DNA of 64,000 nucleotides, taken from contig NZ_QMFB01000022.1 in the NCBI RefSeq assembly GCF_003285015.1, forward strand, positions 62,001 through 126,000, given 5' to 3'. Source of the stretch: Paenibacillus contaminans. Its GTDB lineage: Bacteria > Bacillota > Bacilli > Paenibacillales > NBRC-103111. Below are positions 34,300 to 44,500 of this stretch, in pieces (position 1 is the first letter of the stretch; each line of letters opens with the position of its first letter). The translations under genes and the position numbers were made by a program. The notes below the pieces were generated by a model that was not told the origin of the DNA, did no database searches, and saw only the letters and a list, made by a program, of their open reading frames with translations.

Positions 34300-35564
34300 A
34301 TACGAACGCCTTGGAACGCAGCAAAATCCGGGATATCGCATTGGCCGAGGAGGGCCGGCTCAAAATCGAATGGGCAAACGCGCATATGCCCGTCCTGAAT
34401 CGGATCAAGGAACGATTCGCAATCGAGCAGCCTTTTAAAGGATTAAAGGTTGCCATATCGCTTCATTTGGAAGCGAAAACCGCTTGCCTTGCGAAGGCCG
34501 TTCAAGCAGGCGGCGCGGAAGTGACGATTACCGGCAGCAACCCTTTGTCCACCCAAGACGACGTCTGTGCGGCACTCGTTGCGGACGGCATTACCGTCTT
34601 CGCCAAATATAATCCGGACCCTCGGGAGTATAAACGGCTGATGCTCGACACGATCGAAACGGAGCCGGATTTAATCATCGACGACGGCGGCGATTTGGTA
34701 GGCATTTTGCATGCGGAACGCCGCGATTTGCTTGGTAAGGTACGCGGCGGGGCAGAAGAAACGACGACGGGCATTTTGCGGTTGAAGGCGCTGGAAAAGG
34801 AAGGCCGGCTCACGTTTCCTATGATTGCGGTGAACGATGCGTTCTGCAAATATTTGTTCGACAACCGGTACGGGACGGGGCAGTCGGTCTGGGACGGGCT
34901 CAACCGGACGACCAATCTTGTCGCAGCGGGCAAAATCGTCGTCGTGGCCGGCTACGGCTGGTGCGGCAAAGGCGTTGCCATGCGGGCCAAAGGCTTGGGA
35001 GCGAAAGTTGTCGTTACGGAAACGGATGCCATCAAAGCGGTTGAGGCATACATGGACGGTTTCGAAGTCATGCCTATGCAGGAAGCGGCGAAAATCGGCG
35101 ATATTTTCGTCACGGTAACCGGCAATAAGGATGTCATATGCGGAAAGCATTATTTGATGATGAAGGACGGGGCCATCCTGACGAATGCCGGCCATTTCGA
35201 TGTGGAAGTCAATGTGAAGGATCTCGAGGACATCGCCGTCTCGCACCGTACCGTCAGGAAAAATATCGTGGAGTACACGTTTATCGACGGTCGCAGCGTT
35301 TATTTGCTGGCGGAAGGGAGGCTCGTCAACTTGGCGGCGGGCGACGGCCATCCGGCGGAAATTATGGATATGACGTTCGCGCTCCAGGCGATGTCGTTGA
35401 AATATGTGAACGAGCAGTATCAAAGTCTCGGCGGCAAAGTCGTCAACGTACCGTTCGAGCTGGACGAACAGGTGGCTCTCTATAAGCTGGAATCGCTGGG
35501 CATTGAGATCGACCGGCTTACAGGGGAACAGCAAGCTTATTTGGCGAGCTGGGCGGAGCATTAA
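34296..35564 (+). CDS. ahcY: S-adenosylhomocysteine hydrolase
   Basis: A 422-residue enzyme of the adenosylhomocysteinase family. Substrate-domain residues appear in SLHLEAKTACLAKAVQAGGAEV and DDGGD. The Rossmann NAD site is VVVAGYGWCGKGVAMRAKGLGA, and LTNAGHFDVEV and LAAGDGHPAEIMDMTFALQA complete the family pattern. It splits S-adenosylhomocysteine into adenosine and homocysteine, relieving product inhibition of methyltransferases. Most bacilli use the Pfs/LuxS route instead, so its position at the end of a cluster that starts with a PmtA-like methyltransferase is notable. It overlaps the kinase gene by four bases. Confidence 0.93.
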   Translation: MNTNALERSKIRDIALAEEGRLKIEWANAHMPVLNRIKERFAIEQPFKGLKVAISLHLEAKTACLAKAVQAGGAEVTITGSNPLSTQDDVCAALVADGITVFAKYNPDPREYKRLMLDTIETEPDLIIDDGGDLVGILHAERRDLLGKVRGGAEETTTGILRLKALEKEGRLTFPMIAVNDAFCKYLFDNRYGTGQSVWDGLNRTTNLVAAGKIVVVAGYGWCGKGVAMRAKGLGAKVVVTETDAIKAVEAYMDGFEVMPMQEAAKIGDIFVTVTGNKDVICGKHYLMMKDGAILTNAGHFDVEVNVKDLEDIAVSHRTVRKNIVEYTFIDGRSVYLLAEGRLVNLAAGDGHPAEIMDMTFALQAMSLKYVNEQYQSLGGKVVNVPFELDEQVALYKLESLGIEIDRLTGEQQAYLASWAEH

Positions 35565-35592
35565 TCTTTCATTTTTGACGGAGTACGAGCCG

Positions 35593-35641
35593 AAAAAAAC
35601 CTCCAACCCCGCGTGAGGCAGCGGTTTTGGAGGTTTTTTTC
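35593..35641. terminator. Terminator after ahcY
   Basis: AAAACCTCCAA pairs with TTGGAGGTTTT, followed by a T-run on the plus strand and by A-rich sequence that works in the opposite direction too. It separates ahcY from a convergent small gene. Confidence 0.85.
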
Positions 35642-35695
35642 TTATTCAAGACACTCTCGTGCGGCAATGCCGTCTAGGAAAAATATTACGATTCC

Positions 35696-36214
35696 TTATC
35701 CCAGTTCGGCAAGCGCATCGGACAGGCTTACGTCGCCGCTTGCGACTTCGTCGATCCTTTTGGCGAACGTGTTCAGCATGAACAGGAACAGCGCCAAAAT
35801 TTCCATGATTTCGTCCCGGCGCAGCTTCTCTGCGTAAGAAGCGCTATGAACGTACCGGTAGTACATTTCCCCGTCCTCTTTGACGCTGAAATGTCCGATC
35901 GCCAAACGGCAGTTGATCGCAAGCAGCAGCTTGCCCACATCGTCCGCGAGCTCCGGCCTGATATCGCATGGAATCGTCGTGTAGATCTGAAGCAGCTGGA
36001 TATAGGATAAATCGTCCTCATCCAGAGGCACGAAGCTGAAGTTGATGAAACGATCTCTATTCTTATGATCCTTCTCGATTGCCGCAAGCAGCACGTTAAG
36101 CGGAATCTCCTCCGACTTCTCGACAATCGTCGCCGGATAACCCGCCTGCTCCAAATCGCGCTTCAAAAAACCGAACTCGGCCAAATGCCGGGCATGCACC
36201 GCTTCGGGTACCAT
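35696..36214 (-). CDS. Conserved hypothetical protein, YbjN-like
   Basis: A 172-residue acidic soluble protein. An alpha-beta pattern with FINFSFVPLDEDDLSYIQLLQIYTTIPCDI-type strand-helix succession (about residues 58-87), a GHFSVKEDGEMYYRYVHS hairpin and a long C-terminal helix resembles the YbjN/type-III-secretion-chaperone-like fold. That is a fold impression, not a motif match. It is a single gene on the minus strand, 280 bp from the next. That gap (36215-36494) holds nothing that I can identify. Confidence 0.7.
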   Translation of the reverse strand: MVPEAVHARHLAEFGFLKRDLEQAGYPATIVEKSEEIPLNVLLAAIEKDHKNRDRFINFSFVPLDEDDLSYIQLLQIYTTIPCDIRPELADDVGKLLLAINCRLAIGHFSVKEDGEMYYRYVHSASYAEKLRRDEIMEILALFLFMLNTFAKRIDEVASGDVSLSDALAELG

Positions 36215-36494
36215 TCGCTTCGCTCCCTTCTGTCTGGCCTCTTTTGACTAAGTTAAAAACATGTATGGGAGTATCCATTACATTCCGAAAGGGATTGCCT
36301 TGCCGCTTCAGACATCTTGTTTTGCATTTCTATTATTGGATGGGTTCGGTAGGAAGAAACGCAAAGCCAAAACTCGCTGCAAGGTTATTCCCTTTCTCCA
36401 TTTCATTTTCCTTTATATAGCGCTATATTACCCCTAGCGCGTCTTTTCTAAACCGCCGCAGTTGCAGGCGGCGATCACCGCCCTGACTGACGCG

Positions 36495-38504
36495 CTACTC
36501 GCGCTTCTTCATCGCCTCGACAAGCAAATCGCGCTGCTTGCTCGGATCGCCGTTGAGCCTGTACAGCGCTTTCGGGCTGCAGCCGCCTGCGGTAATGAAG
36601 TTTTCGACGTGCTGATACTGCTGCTTGACGCCTTCGCTGCCGTCGAACTCCGGAAGCTCCGAAATCATGCTCATGATGACGTCCGCATCCTTCACCCGCT
36701 TCGCATGTTTCTTGTCCGACGATTTCTCCGCATCGAACACCGCCTTCGTGATGCCCCATGCCCCCGCCTTGGCCGCCCTGTCGCGTCCGGCCTGCTTCAC
36801 GGTGCGGGCAATGCTCATCGAGACGCCCGCTCCGGCGGCTATGGCTTTCAGCGGCAGGCCGACCTTCGCGCCGACACCGGAAAGCGTCGCGATCTCGCCG
36901 GCGATGTTGACCATGTTCAAGCCGACTTGTATGCCTGCGCGAACGAGCTTCTTGTTGTTGATCTCCTTCATCGTTCTAGCCAGCTCGTATTCCCTGATGT
37001 CGTTAAGCTCCTGCTGCTCGTCGTCCGTTATGGAAGCCGACCCTTTCAGCGCATCACGGCGCACGCCCAGCTTATCCATATGAACGCCTTTATTGCCGGT
37101 CCAAAGCGTTCTGCCGCGCACCTGAAGCTTGCTTTCTTCTTTAATATAGCTGCTGTTCGCATACTTTTTCTTAAAATCGCGTTTGATTTGCGTCATCCGG
37201 TAGTTGTTGATCGTCGACTTGATCATTTCATATACCTTCAACGTAATCTCGATCCCGCTGATCGCAATGCCGATAGCCGGAATGGCCGTCCCCAATGCCC
37301 CCGTTCCGAGCTTGAGAATGTCAAGAATCGATTTGACCGTCTTCACGACCGACTGCGCGGACTGCAAAGCGTGCCCGACAGCCGAGAGTGTGCCCCGAAC
37401 AACCTCGTCCGCCGTAATGCCTTCCGTGCTGAACCCTTCCTTGAACATATCGTAAATATCTTTAACCGTGAAGAACGCTTCCTTGATCGCGCCGATCGCA
37501 TCGCCGACCGAGCCCGACCAATCGGATACCGCCTCCGAAGCGCCGATGCCGTCTTCTTTGCCGGACACCTTGGCGCCGCCGTCAATCATCCCGGCTATGC
37601 CGTCAAACATACCATGTGCGCTTTCCACGCCTTCAGCGCTTGCTCCGCCGATGGCTTCCGCTTTCTCGCCCGTCGTCATCGTCGTGCTCCGGTAAGCGGA
37701 AACCCCTTTCTTCATGGCCATCAAACCGCCCAAGCCGCCCCCGAGAAACCCGGTAACCGAGCCTGCTACGCCGACTTTATCGCTGTCCGACCCCAGCTTG
37801 TCGTTATTCTCTTTTTTGCCCAGCTCTTCGAGCTCGTCCGACGTATCTCCAAGCGTATCGGTAACGTATCCGACCCCTTCGCCCGTCTGCTCGGCCGCGC
37901 CGTCAAGACCTTCATCCTCGAGGTCAGAGGCTTGTCCCCCGACAGAGCCGGTGCTCGTTTTATTCGCATGCAGCTTCCCGCGCATGTTGGCGAGCGTCGC
38001 CGTCTCCTTGACCTTCTCCTTGCGGACGAAGCCGGTAATGCCTTCATGCTCGATCATTTCCCACTTGCCGGTTTCGTCCTGTATTTCCTTGTCATCGAAT
38101 TTCGTCCGGTAGCCGATTTTCTTGCCGACCGTCTTATTTTCATCGACCTTGTAAAGCTTCGTGTTCCCCGTCGGATCCGCCGGATCGTTATCTTCCGTAT
38201 ATCCCCGCATATGAGCTCCCATAAAGGAAGACATGAGCGCTTCCTTCATCTGTACGGCCGCTCCGCTGCCCGCGCCAGGCTGAGCTTTGCCAGCTCCGGA
38301 ACGGTCCGTCAGCTGCCGCGCGTAACGCTGCGTAGCTTGGTTCCCGTACGTTTGCTGCAGCGCCAGCAGCGCGCCAGGCGCCAGACCGTTCCGCCTGCCG
38401 TCGCCCGTTTGCTCTTGTGCGCCCATCGAAGCTTGCGCCGGGGACATTGCATGCATGGATCCAGTGCTCCGGTTCCGTCTTCCGGGAGCTTTCATCTCAG
38501 CCAT
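36495..38504 (-). CDS. Large protein with eCIS-cargo-like N-terminus
   Basis: A 669-residue protein. Residues 1-60 are disordered and basic, then LLALQQTYGNQATQRY (about 46-61) matches the LQxxxGNxxVxR signature found at the N-termini of proteins associated with extracellular contractile injection systems, often with DUF4157. An SH3-like segment (about 125-170) follows, then a long Gly/Ala/Ser-rich amphipathic region with hydrophobic helices (about 235-420, 545-600) reminiscent of pore-forming or toxin-translocation domains. No HExxH protease motif and no known C-terminal enzyme domain is visible. No injection-system structural gene is in the window. Confidence 0.75.
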   Translation of the reverse strand: MAEMKAPGRRNRSTGSMHAMSPAQASMGAQEQTGDGRRNGLAPGALLALQQTYGNQATQRYARQLTDRSGAGKAQPGAGSGAAVQMKEALMSSFMGAHMRGYTEDNDPADPTGNTKLYKVDENKTVGKKIGYRTKFDDKEIQDETGKWEMIEHEGITGFVRKEKVKETATLANMRGKLHANKTSTGSVGGQASDLEDEGLDGAAEQTGEGVGYVTDTLGDTSDELEELGKKENNDKLGSDSDKVGVAGSVTGFLGGGLGGLMAMKKGVSAYRSTTMTTGEKAEAIGGASAEGVESAHGMFDGIAGMIDGGAKVSGKEDGIGASEAVSDWSGSVGDAIGAIKEAFFTVKDIYDMFKEGFSTEGITADEVVRGTLSAVGHALQSAQSVVKTVKSILDILKLGTGALGTAIPAIGIAISGIEITLKVYEMIKSTINNYRMTQIKRDFKKKYANSSYIKEESKLQVRGRTLWTGNKGVHMDKLGVRRDALKGSASITDDEQQELNDIREYELARTMKEINNKKLVRAGIQVGLNMVNIAGEIATLSGVGAKVGLPLKAIAAGAGVSMSIARTVKQAGRDRAAKAGAWGITKAVFDAEKSSDKKHAKRVKDADVIMSMISELPEFDGSEGVKQQYQHVENFITAGGCSPKALYRLNGDPSKQRDLLVEAMKKRE

Positions 38505-38636
38505 CCTTCAGGCTCCTTTCTTGAAGGAAGCTCCGCCCCCTCCGCCAGCATCGTCATTTCCACAACGTTCCTATTAGTTCTAGTGTACTGGATTAATCAG
38601 GGAGTGTGAAGCTTTTTGTCGCAGCTTGTCGGATAA

Positions 38637-39017
38637 TCACTTGCGCTTTGCAGACCCCGCAGCCGGCGCTGCGCCAAGCTTCTCCCGCTCCGCTTTGGTC
38701 AAGCTGCGAACGACAAGCCCGTACGATTGATCGATCATATCGAGCAGCTCTTGCTCAGGCACCGAGCCGTCTACGGTCACCGTATTCCAGTGCCTTTTGT
38801 TCAAATGATAGCCCGGCTTCACCGCTTCGTATTGCGCGCGCAGCAAATCGGCCTCGAATGGGTCGCATTTGAGCGATATCGAGGCTGCGCCGTCTTCGGA
38901 GATGAGCGCGAACATTTTACCGCCCACCTTCATAACGGAGGGCTCCGGTCCAAACGGAAAATCCTCGACCGCCCCCGTTCTCGTCAAACAATATCGGATC
39001 AGCTCCTGCTTATTCAT
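38637..39017 (-). CDS. MmcQ/YjbR family protein
   Basis: A 126-residue protein with the MmcQ/YjbR fold (double-wing, CyaY-like). N-terminal CLTRTGAVEDFPFGPEPSVMKVGGKMFAL, then ISLKCDPFEADLLRAQYEAVKPGYHLNKRHWNTV and a C-terminal SYGLVVRSLTK are family-typical (motifs span about residues 9-37, 47-79 and 94-105). The family is described as DNA-binding by fold, but its role is unknown. It sits 31 bp downstream of the GrpB-type gene on the same strand, so the two may be cotranscribed. Confidence 0.9.
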   Translation of the reverse strand: MNKQELIRYCLTRTGAVEDFPFGPEPSVMKVGGKMFALISEDGAASISLKCDPFEADLLRAQYEAVKPGYHLNKRHWNTVTVDGSVPEQELLDMIDQSYGLVVRSLTKAEREKLGAAPAAGSAKRK

Positions 39018-39048
39018 CCACCGTTCCTCCTCTTATCAATACGATATG

Positions 39049-39594
39049 CTAACAGTCGCTTGCGCCGGGCCTCCATCCTGTCAGTTGGCTCCACTCGCTT
39101 GCTCTTCTCATGATCGTCCAGATAACGGGTCCCTTCTCCTCCACATACTTCTCACGCTCGTCCTTGTACAGGCCGGCCAGCCTGTATTTTTCTGCGGTAT
39201 ATACGGCGCGGTCGCTGGGGTTTTCCCTTAAATAGTCGCGGAACAAAAGGGCGAATTGCTCGGACCAGCTGCCGCTTTCCCTTACGTGGATATGCGTGCG
39301 CCTGCCTCCAGGCGATTCACGGAAATACCGTTTCGTTCGATCGGGATTGGCGGCCCTATGCACAAACCCTGCGTTTTCGAGCGGCGTCCGATATTCGCTT
39401 ACCGGTTCCAGCCGCTTTACGGACACTTGGATGTCGATGACCGGCTTGGCGTCAAGCCCGATGACCGAGGTCGAGCCGATATGGTCGATACGGACGGCCA
39501 GCCCGCCCAAAGCTTGCCGCAGCACGCCGCCTACCCTGGCGAATTCGCGCGGCCAGTCTTCCTCGTAAGGAACGATAACGATCGGTTCCGCCAT
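39049..39594 (-). CDS. GrpB family protein (UPF0157)
   Basis: A 181-residue GrpB/UPF0157 protein of the nucleotidyltransferase superfamily. Signature segments are VPYEEDWPREFARV, the DHIGSTSVIGLDAKPVIDIQV core (G41-S42 type GS motif followed by acidic residues) and the later HIHV and LLFRDYLRENP. Catalytic activity is unproven for most members. It is probably in one transcription unit with the MmcQ/YjbR gene. Confidence 0.92.
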   Translation of the reverse strand: MAEPIVIVPYEEDWPREFARVGGVLRQALGGLAVRIDHIGSTSVIGLDAKPVIDIQVSVKRLEPVSEYRTPLENAGFVHRAANPDRTKRYFRESPGGRRTHIHVRESGSWSEQFALLFRDYLRENPSDRAVYTAEKYRLAGLYKDEREKYVEEKGPVIWTIMRRASEWSQLTGWRPGASDC

Positions 39595-39838
39595 TCGGGA
39601 CGCTCCTTTCCGCTGCTTTTATATGCTGAATATATTCTATCTTATCAGGATTCGGGGCATAACTCTATTTGTTCCGGATCGCGGCAGCATCACGTTTATG
39701 TATTCAAAATGCCGAAACATGTTATCGCCGAAACGCGTCTAATAGTTGATTGATCAAACTGAGGATATTACAAAACCGCACGACTCTATAACCGATCTGA
39801 AGCTCCGGCCTCTTCTCCAAAAAAGAAAGGTGGTTTTT

Positions 39839-40522
39839 ATGGCGAAACTGATCTATTCGATAATGGTGCTCGTTTTTTTGGCTGCATGCGGGCAGCCTCA
39901 GAGTCAGGCTCAGCAGCAACCGGCACAGCCGTCCGCAGCGGACGGAATCGCGATGGCTTCGCATTCGGACAGCAGCGAGAATCCGTCAACCGGGAATGCT
40001 GCCTTGCAAGCGGACGAACTAAACGACATCAACAAAAAACTCTCCGCCGGCATGGAAGAGCTGGAACGGAAGCATCCGGTTAAATTTCTGGGAGTAGGCA
40101 GCGGGGGCGATCATATTCTGGTCATGATCCGGAGAGCCGGCGATTTCGAGAAACCGCTGACCGAGGCTGAAATCGGCGCCTTCAAGCAATCGCTGTATGC
40201 CATTGCCGACAAGGAGTTTCCATTGAAGCTCGATGTCGGCGCTTGCTGTGATCGCGAAGCCGGTATAGCGGGGAAAATCAAAAAGATAGAGGACGGGCGG
40301 GTTTTAGTCCTAGACGACCATAAAAAGAACGGGAACACCGATGATCCGTATGCGGCTTGGATCAAGCTGACCGATGACGGAAAAATCGTCCGCTCGGACG
40401 GCAGCGGGGATGTGCCTTTTGAAGCTTTGGCCGAAGGCATTAAAGTAAAGGCCTGGTTTACCGGGATCATGCTGGAGTCCTACCCGGGGCAAACCTCAGC
40501 TCTTAAAATCGAGCTTCAATGA
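39839..40522 (+). CDS. Lipoprotein with C-terminal DUF3221-like domain
   Basis: A 227-residue lipoprotein. The signal peptide ends in LAAC (Cys16), followed by a Gln/Ala/Ser-rich linker to about residue 60. A first globular part (about 62-140) includes a GDHILVMIRRAG strand pair; the second (about 145-227) is an OB-like beta domain with GKIKKIEDGRVLVLDD and a final VKAWFTGIMLESYPGQTSALKIE, typical of DUF3221 proteins such as YobA. The ATG at 39839 is favoured by AAAGGTGG upstream and because it makes the signal peptide N-terminal. Function is unknown; it is a cell-envelope protein. Confidence 0.85.
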   Translation: MAKLIYSIMVLVFLAACGQPQSQAQQQPAQPSAADGIAMASHSDSSENPSTGNAALQADELNDINKKLSAGMEELERKHPVKFLGVGSGGDHILVMIRRAGDFEKPLTEAEIGAFKQSLYAIADKEFPLKLDVGACCDREAGIAGKIKKIEDGRVLVLDDHKKNGNTDDPYAAWIKLTDDGKIVRSDGSGDVPFEALAEGIKVKAWFTGIMLESYPGQTSALKIELQ

Positions 40523-40746
40523 CCTGCCGCCGGTTTCCGGCTTGGGGAGTCGTTTGAGCGCAACACGGGAAAACGCCTAAACCTGCAGCGGTATAGTCAT
40601 ACTTAGGGAATAGCGGTATTCAACTCCTATACTATAGATTTAAGAGATTTCGCCTACTAATCCGAACATTCATGGCTTAAGATGGAACCTTTATACCGCT
40701 GATGACTTGTGTCCTGGAAAACTAGTACGGTAAAAGCTGCTGCTAC

Positions 40747-41110
40747 TAAGGCAAGTCTCACTATTTCTCACCGAAAACCCGTGTTCTAGGGGCATAATGA
40801 GGCAAAGGCAACTATTCGTGAGGCTAGCCTTACTATGTCTCACCGAAAACCCGTGTTCTAGGGGCATAATGAGGCAAAGGCAACTCTTCGTGAGGCTAGC
40901 CTTACTATTTCTCACCGAAAACCCGTGTTCTAGGGACATAATGAGGCAAAGGCAACTATTCGTGAGGCTAGCCTTACTATTTCTCACCGAAAACCCGTGT
41001 TCGGACGAGTTAGTGAGGCAAACGAAATTGATAGTTGCGTTTGCCTCACTAACGCGCCAGAACGAGCATTTTACCGGTGAAATAGTGCGGATAGCCTCAT
41101 TAACAATAAG
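40747..41110. repeat. 72-bp tandem repeat array with terminal hairpin (family 2, array 1)
   Basis: The word CTCACCGAAAACCCGTGTTC recurs at 40767, 40839, 40911 and 40983, an exact 72-bp period with few substitutions. The array ends in a perfect 16-base inverted repeat (41009-41024 and 41038-41053, GTTAGTGAGGCAAACG) with a 13-base loop. A related but reversed copy lies at 53262-53420. The 40.5-41.5 kb gap holds only this array and a regulator remnant. Confidence 0.9.
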
Positions 41111-41159
41111 GTTTTCTCCATTACGCGTACGGTCCATTCATAATATTAATGATATCCGT

Positions 41160-41405
41160 GTTTGCTTTCGTAACCGGTCTTCATCAATCCCTAGTTTTAG
41201 ACTTGATCACGCATTAGTCCGTGCTGAGGTAGAGCAATACGGAATTGTCAAACGCGAGGTATTCCCAACCGTACCTGTCAGCGTGGAATACTCCCTTACC
41301 GAAAGCGGCAGGGAGTTCGGGAGCATCCTCTTGCAGATGAAGCATTGGGGAGACAAATGGATGACGGAGCCTTTGCGGCATGCCGGCGATTCCCATTCCC
41401 GATGA
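41160..41405 (+). pseudogene. HxlR-type regulator remnant
   Basis: The C-terminal part of an HxlR/DUF24 winged-helix regulator is recognisable in EQYGIVKREVFPTVPVSVEYSLTESGREFGSILLQMKHWGDKWM. The DNA-binding N-terminus is missing and the upstream frame runs into the 72-bp repeats with no start or ribosome binding site. It is probably a truncated relic. (The quoted match spans about 41222-41362.). Confidence 0.65.
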
Positions 41406-41426
41406 CGGTTTCGTTAGAACAGCAGC

Positions 41427-41476
41427 AAAAAGAAGCTTCCAGCTCCACTTTGACAGTGGATCTGAAAGCTTCTTTT
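41427..41476. terminator. Terminator of the giant glycosidase operon
   Basis: Nested stems AGAAGCTTCCAG/CTGAAAGCTTCT and TCCACT/AGTGGA with A/T runs on both sides. On the minus strand it stands 50 bp after the last giant gene. Confidence 0.85.
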
Positions 41477-41525
41477 CATTTTTGGCGCCGGTCGATCCCC
41501 ATCACTTCCGAGACAAGCGCTTCGA

Positions 41526-44500
41526 TCAGCGGCGCACTTTTACCGTTCTCGTCTCGCTCGACGTCATGCCGGCCTCGTTGACCAGCTCGCATCGGTACTC
41601 GTACGTGCCCGCCTGTCTGCCTTGAATCGCCGTCATGGCGGATTGCGCTTGCGGTGACCGGTCGGACAGCGTTTGCGTGTCGATGAGAACGCCGTTCTCG
41701 TACAAACGGTACGTCGTCCCGTTCGTTCCCCACCACATATTCATGCTGACGCTGAAATTTCCGTCCCCGTCCCAATTATCGTCCGAAAGCACCGGCTTGC
41801 CCGGCGCCGCATCCTTCACACGCACGGTCAGAACGTCGCTTCGCGTCGTCCCGAACGCATTCGTAAGCTCCGCCACATAACGGTACGTGCCGTTTGACTT
41901 ATACGTAACGGACGTTACAGTCGATTGGGCGTCCGGCGAACGGTCGGCCAGCGTTTGCGTATCGATCAGGACGTCGTTTTCGTACAGCTTGTAGATCGTG
42001 CCGTTATTGCCCCACCACAGGTTCATCTTCACCTGGTAGCTGCCGTCCAAGAGGCCCGTATCATGGCCGTTATCGTCCGACAGCACGGGCTTGCCCGGCG
42101 CTCCTCCCGCGCTCGATCCGATATTGTTCACGACGGCCGTCGCCGTGCCGCGATTACCCGCTTCATCGACGAACTCGAAAGTAAAGCTTCCGTTCGCCAG
42201 GAACGTAAAGCTGTTCGCTCCTCCGTTGTTCGTAATCGTGACAGGCTCGCTAGGCGTAATCGTCGCGATGACGGGTTGATTCGTCGGAGCAGTCGTACTG
42301 TAAGCCACTGCAGCAGTAGGCACTGTCATATCGATATGAAAGGCAATCGTCTTCTCTAATTCCACATGACCCGCTTGATCGGTTGAACGGTACAGCAAGC
42401 GGTGCTCGCCGTCCTGAGCGACGATAATCGGGTTCGCATACGGCTGCCATGTGCTGCCGTTATCCAGGCTGAATTCGGTTGCTGCGACGCCCGACCAGGC
42501 ATCCGAAGCCGACAGCGTTACCGTTACGGGCTGAACGTACTTGTTCCGCAGTCCGTCAGGCTGTGCCGGCGAAACGGACGCTGTCGTAACAGGAGGCGTC
42601 ATATCGATATCCAGCCTCGACAGGTTGGCGGCCTCTTCATTGCCGGCGTTATCCGTCGACCGGTATTCGATGCTGTACCTGCCGTCCTGGTCGAACGACA
42701 ATGGTGCGGAGTAGGGCTGCCAAGACGTCCCGCCGTCCAAACTATAAACGGTGGCTGCAACGCCCGATTTGTCATCCGCAGCAATCAAGCTTGCTTTCAC
42801 GCCGGTGACATACCAGTCGTTCCGTTTTGTCCCTTCCAGCTGGACGACGGTTGTCGGAGGCGTATCGTCGGTGACGATCCACTGCATGGCGCGAAACTTG
42901 GAAGTCTGCTTGCCGTCGCCAATTCCTCCTCCCCACTCGATATATCCTTTCCGACCGTTGCCGTCATTGTCGTTGACGAGCATGGAGAAGCTGATGACCC
43001 CGTTCTTCTCCGCTTTGATCGGCGTTAACTCCGACCAGGGGAGCGCCAATTCATAAATCGTGTACTTCTGGTTTTCGTCCCTCGATATTTGCAGATTGCC
43101 ATTCGTCACCGCTCCTTTCGCAACCCCCGGAGGCGTAATCCAGCGATATATTTGCGGCCCCTCCGGCGTTTGTGAAATACCGTACTCGTACCAGTACTGG
43201 CTTTCTCCCGGAAGACCGCTTGAAACGGCAAACTGCACGCTGTCGTTCTTCCAAATATCCGCTTCCGCAAACGGCGACGACAGCGTATCGTCCTTGATCC
43301 TTGCGGTAAGATACATATGGCTGGAATCGTAGTTCAGCCAAACGCTGCCGCTTAAATCTCCGGCTCCCTGATAGCCGGTCATTTTTACCGTCCCCTTGGA
43401 CAGGTCGATCGTGGACGGAGCGGCGGAAGTTTCCGGATCCAGCGATCCGTCTACGATGACCGACCCTTGTATGATTGGATTGAATTCGGCCGTTCCTTCA
43501 TACGTAAACGGATCGAACCCGTCGAAATAAACCGTTACCTTGATCACGCTGCTTGCGCCGAGGCCGAAGCCGGTAAGCGGTATGTCTACAGAGGCGGACG
43601 AGTCTGCCGAAATCGTAGCGTTCAGCTCCTTCGTGCCCGATTGCGTCCCGAACCGCCACTCCACTTTCTGCACCTGCAAAGCATTCGATTGAGACTCGTT
43701 TTTGATCCCGACCAAAAGCGACTTGCTCATCGTTCCGAGATCGGTAATAACGGGACGAACCTTCACTTCATAAGGCTGCAGTGCCGAAGCCGAGCTTCGG
43801 ATCAGTCCGATTGTGTCGCTCCCTTTCTTCAGTACACCCGTTACAGAACGGGTTCCAGGCTCGTTAGCGTTCGGCACGCCGATCTTTTGAACGGTCTTTT
43901 GCCCGCTCCCGGTCGTGATCGGATAAGTCCCGCCTTCCACGTTCAGGCTAAAATCGAAGGCGGCGGACGTCGTATTGTCGGTTACCAACTCGAAAGCCAT
44001 CGAGTCGCCGACCCGAGCGGGCTCTCCGCGCAAGGCAAACGTCGAATCTTTCACGATTTCGGCAATTTCCCCTTCTACGAAATACGGTTCATCGCTTAAC
44101 GTCACGAACACATTGCCGTTAAACGGCGTGTAGGTATGCGAATTCCCCATCATATCCGTTATTTGAATCGGATTTGCTGTACGAATAGCAACCGGGATCG
44201 TCGAACCGGCGGACCACAAAGTTCTTACCTCTGCGCCATCCCTGTCAAAAACGTAGCTTCGGATGTCGCTATCCGTGGACTCCCGGCTTACGAAGCGCGC
44301 ACCGGCAAGCGCTCTCGTCATGGTTGCGAAAGATACATATGCCGGCTTAGGCGTGTAGGCGCCCAGTTTATCGTTCGGATGACGAATAATGCCGAAATTA
44401 TCTTCGTTATAATCGATTTTAACGCCGTCGTTCATAAAATCGTACCACATGACTTGCTCGATACCGCTGGCGATCGAAACGACATAACCGCGAATCAGGT

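Noticed and set aside
36462-38609. Plus-strand frame of 715 codons opposite the eCIS-cargo-like gene
   Set aside because: Low-complexity Arg/Leu-rich translation without domains; the minus-strand frame has a start site and recognisable motif.
40747-41000. Possible CRISPR array
   Set aside because: The whole 72-bp unit is repeated with no variable spacer, and there are no cas genes.
40797-41150. Frame across the 72-bp repeats (MRQRQLFVRLALL-type units)
   Set aside because: Open only because 72 is a multiple of three; no ribosome binding site, and the DNA is an intergenic repeat found again in reverse at 53.3 kb.
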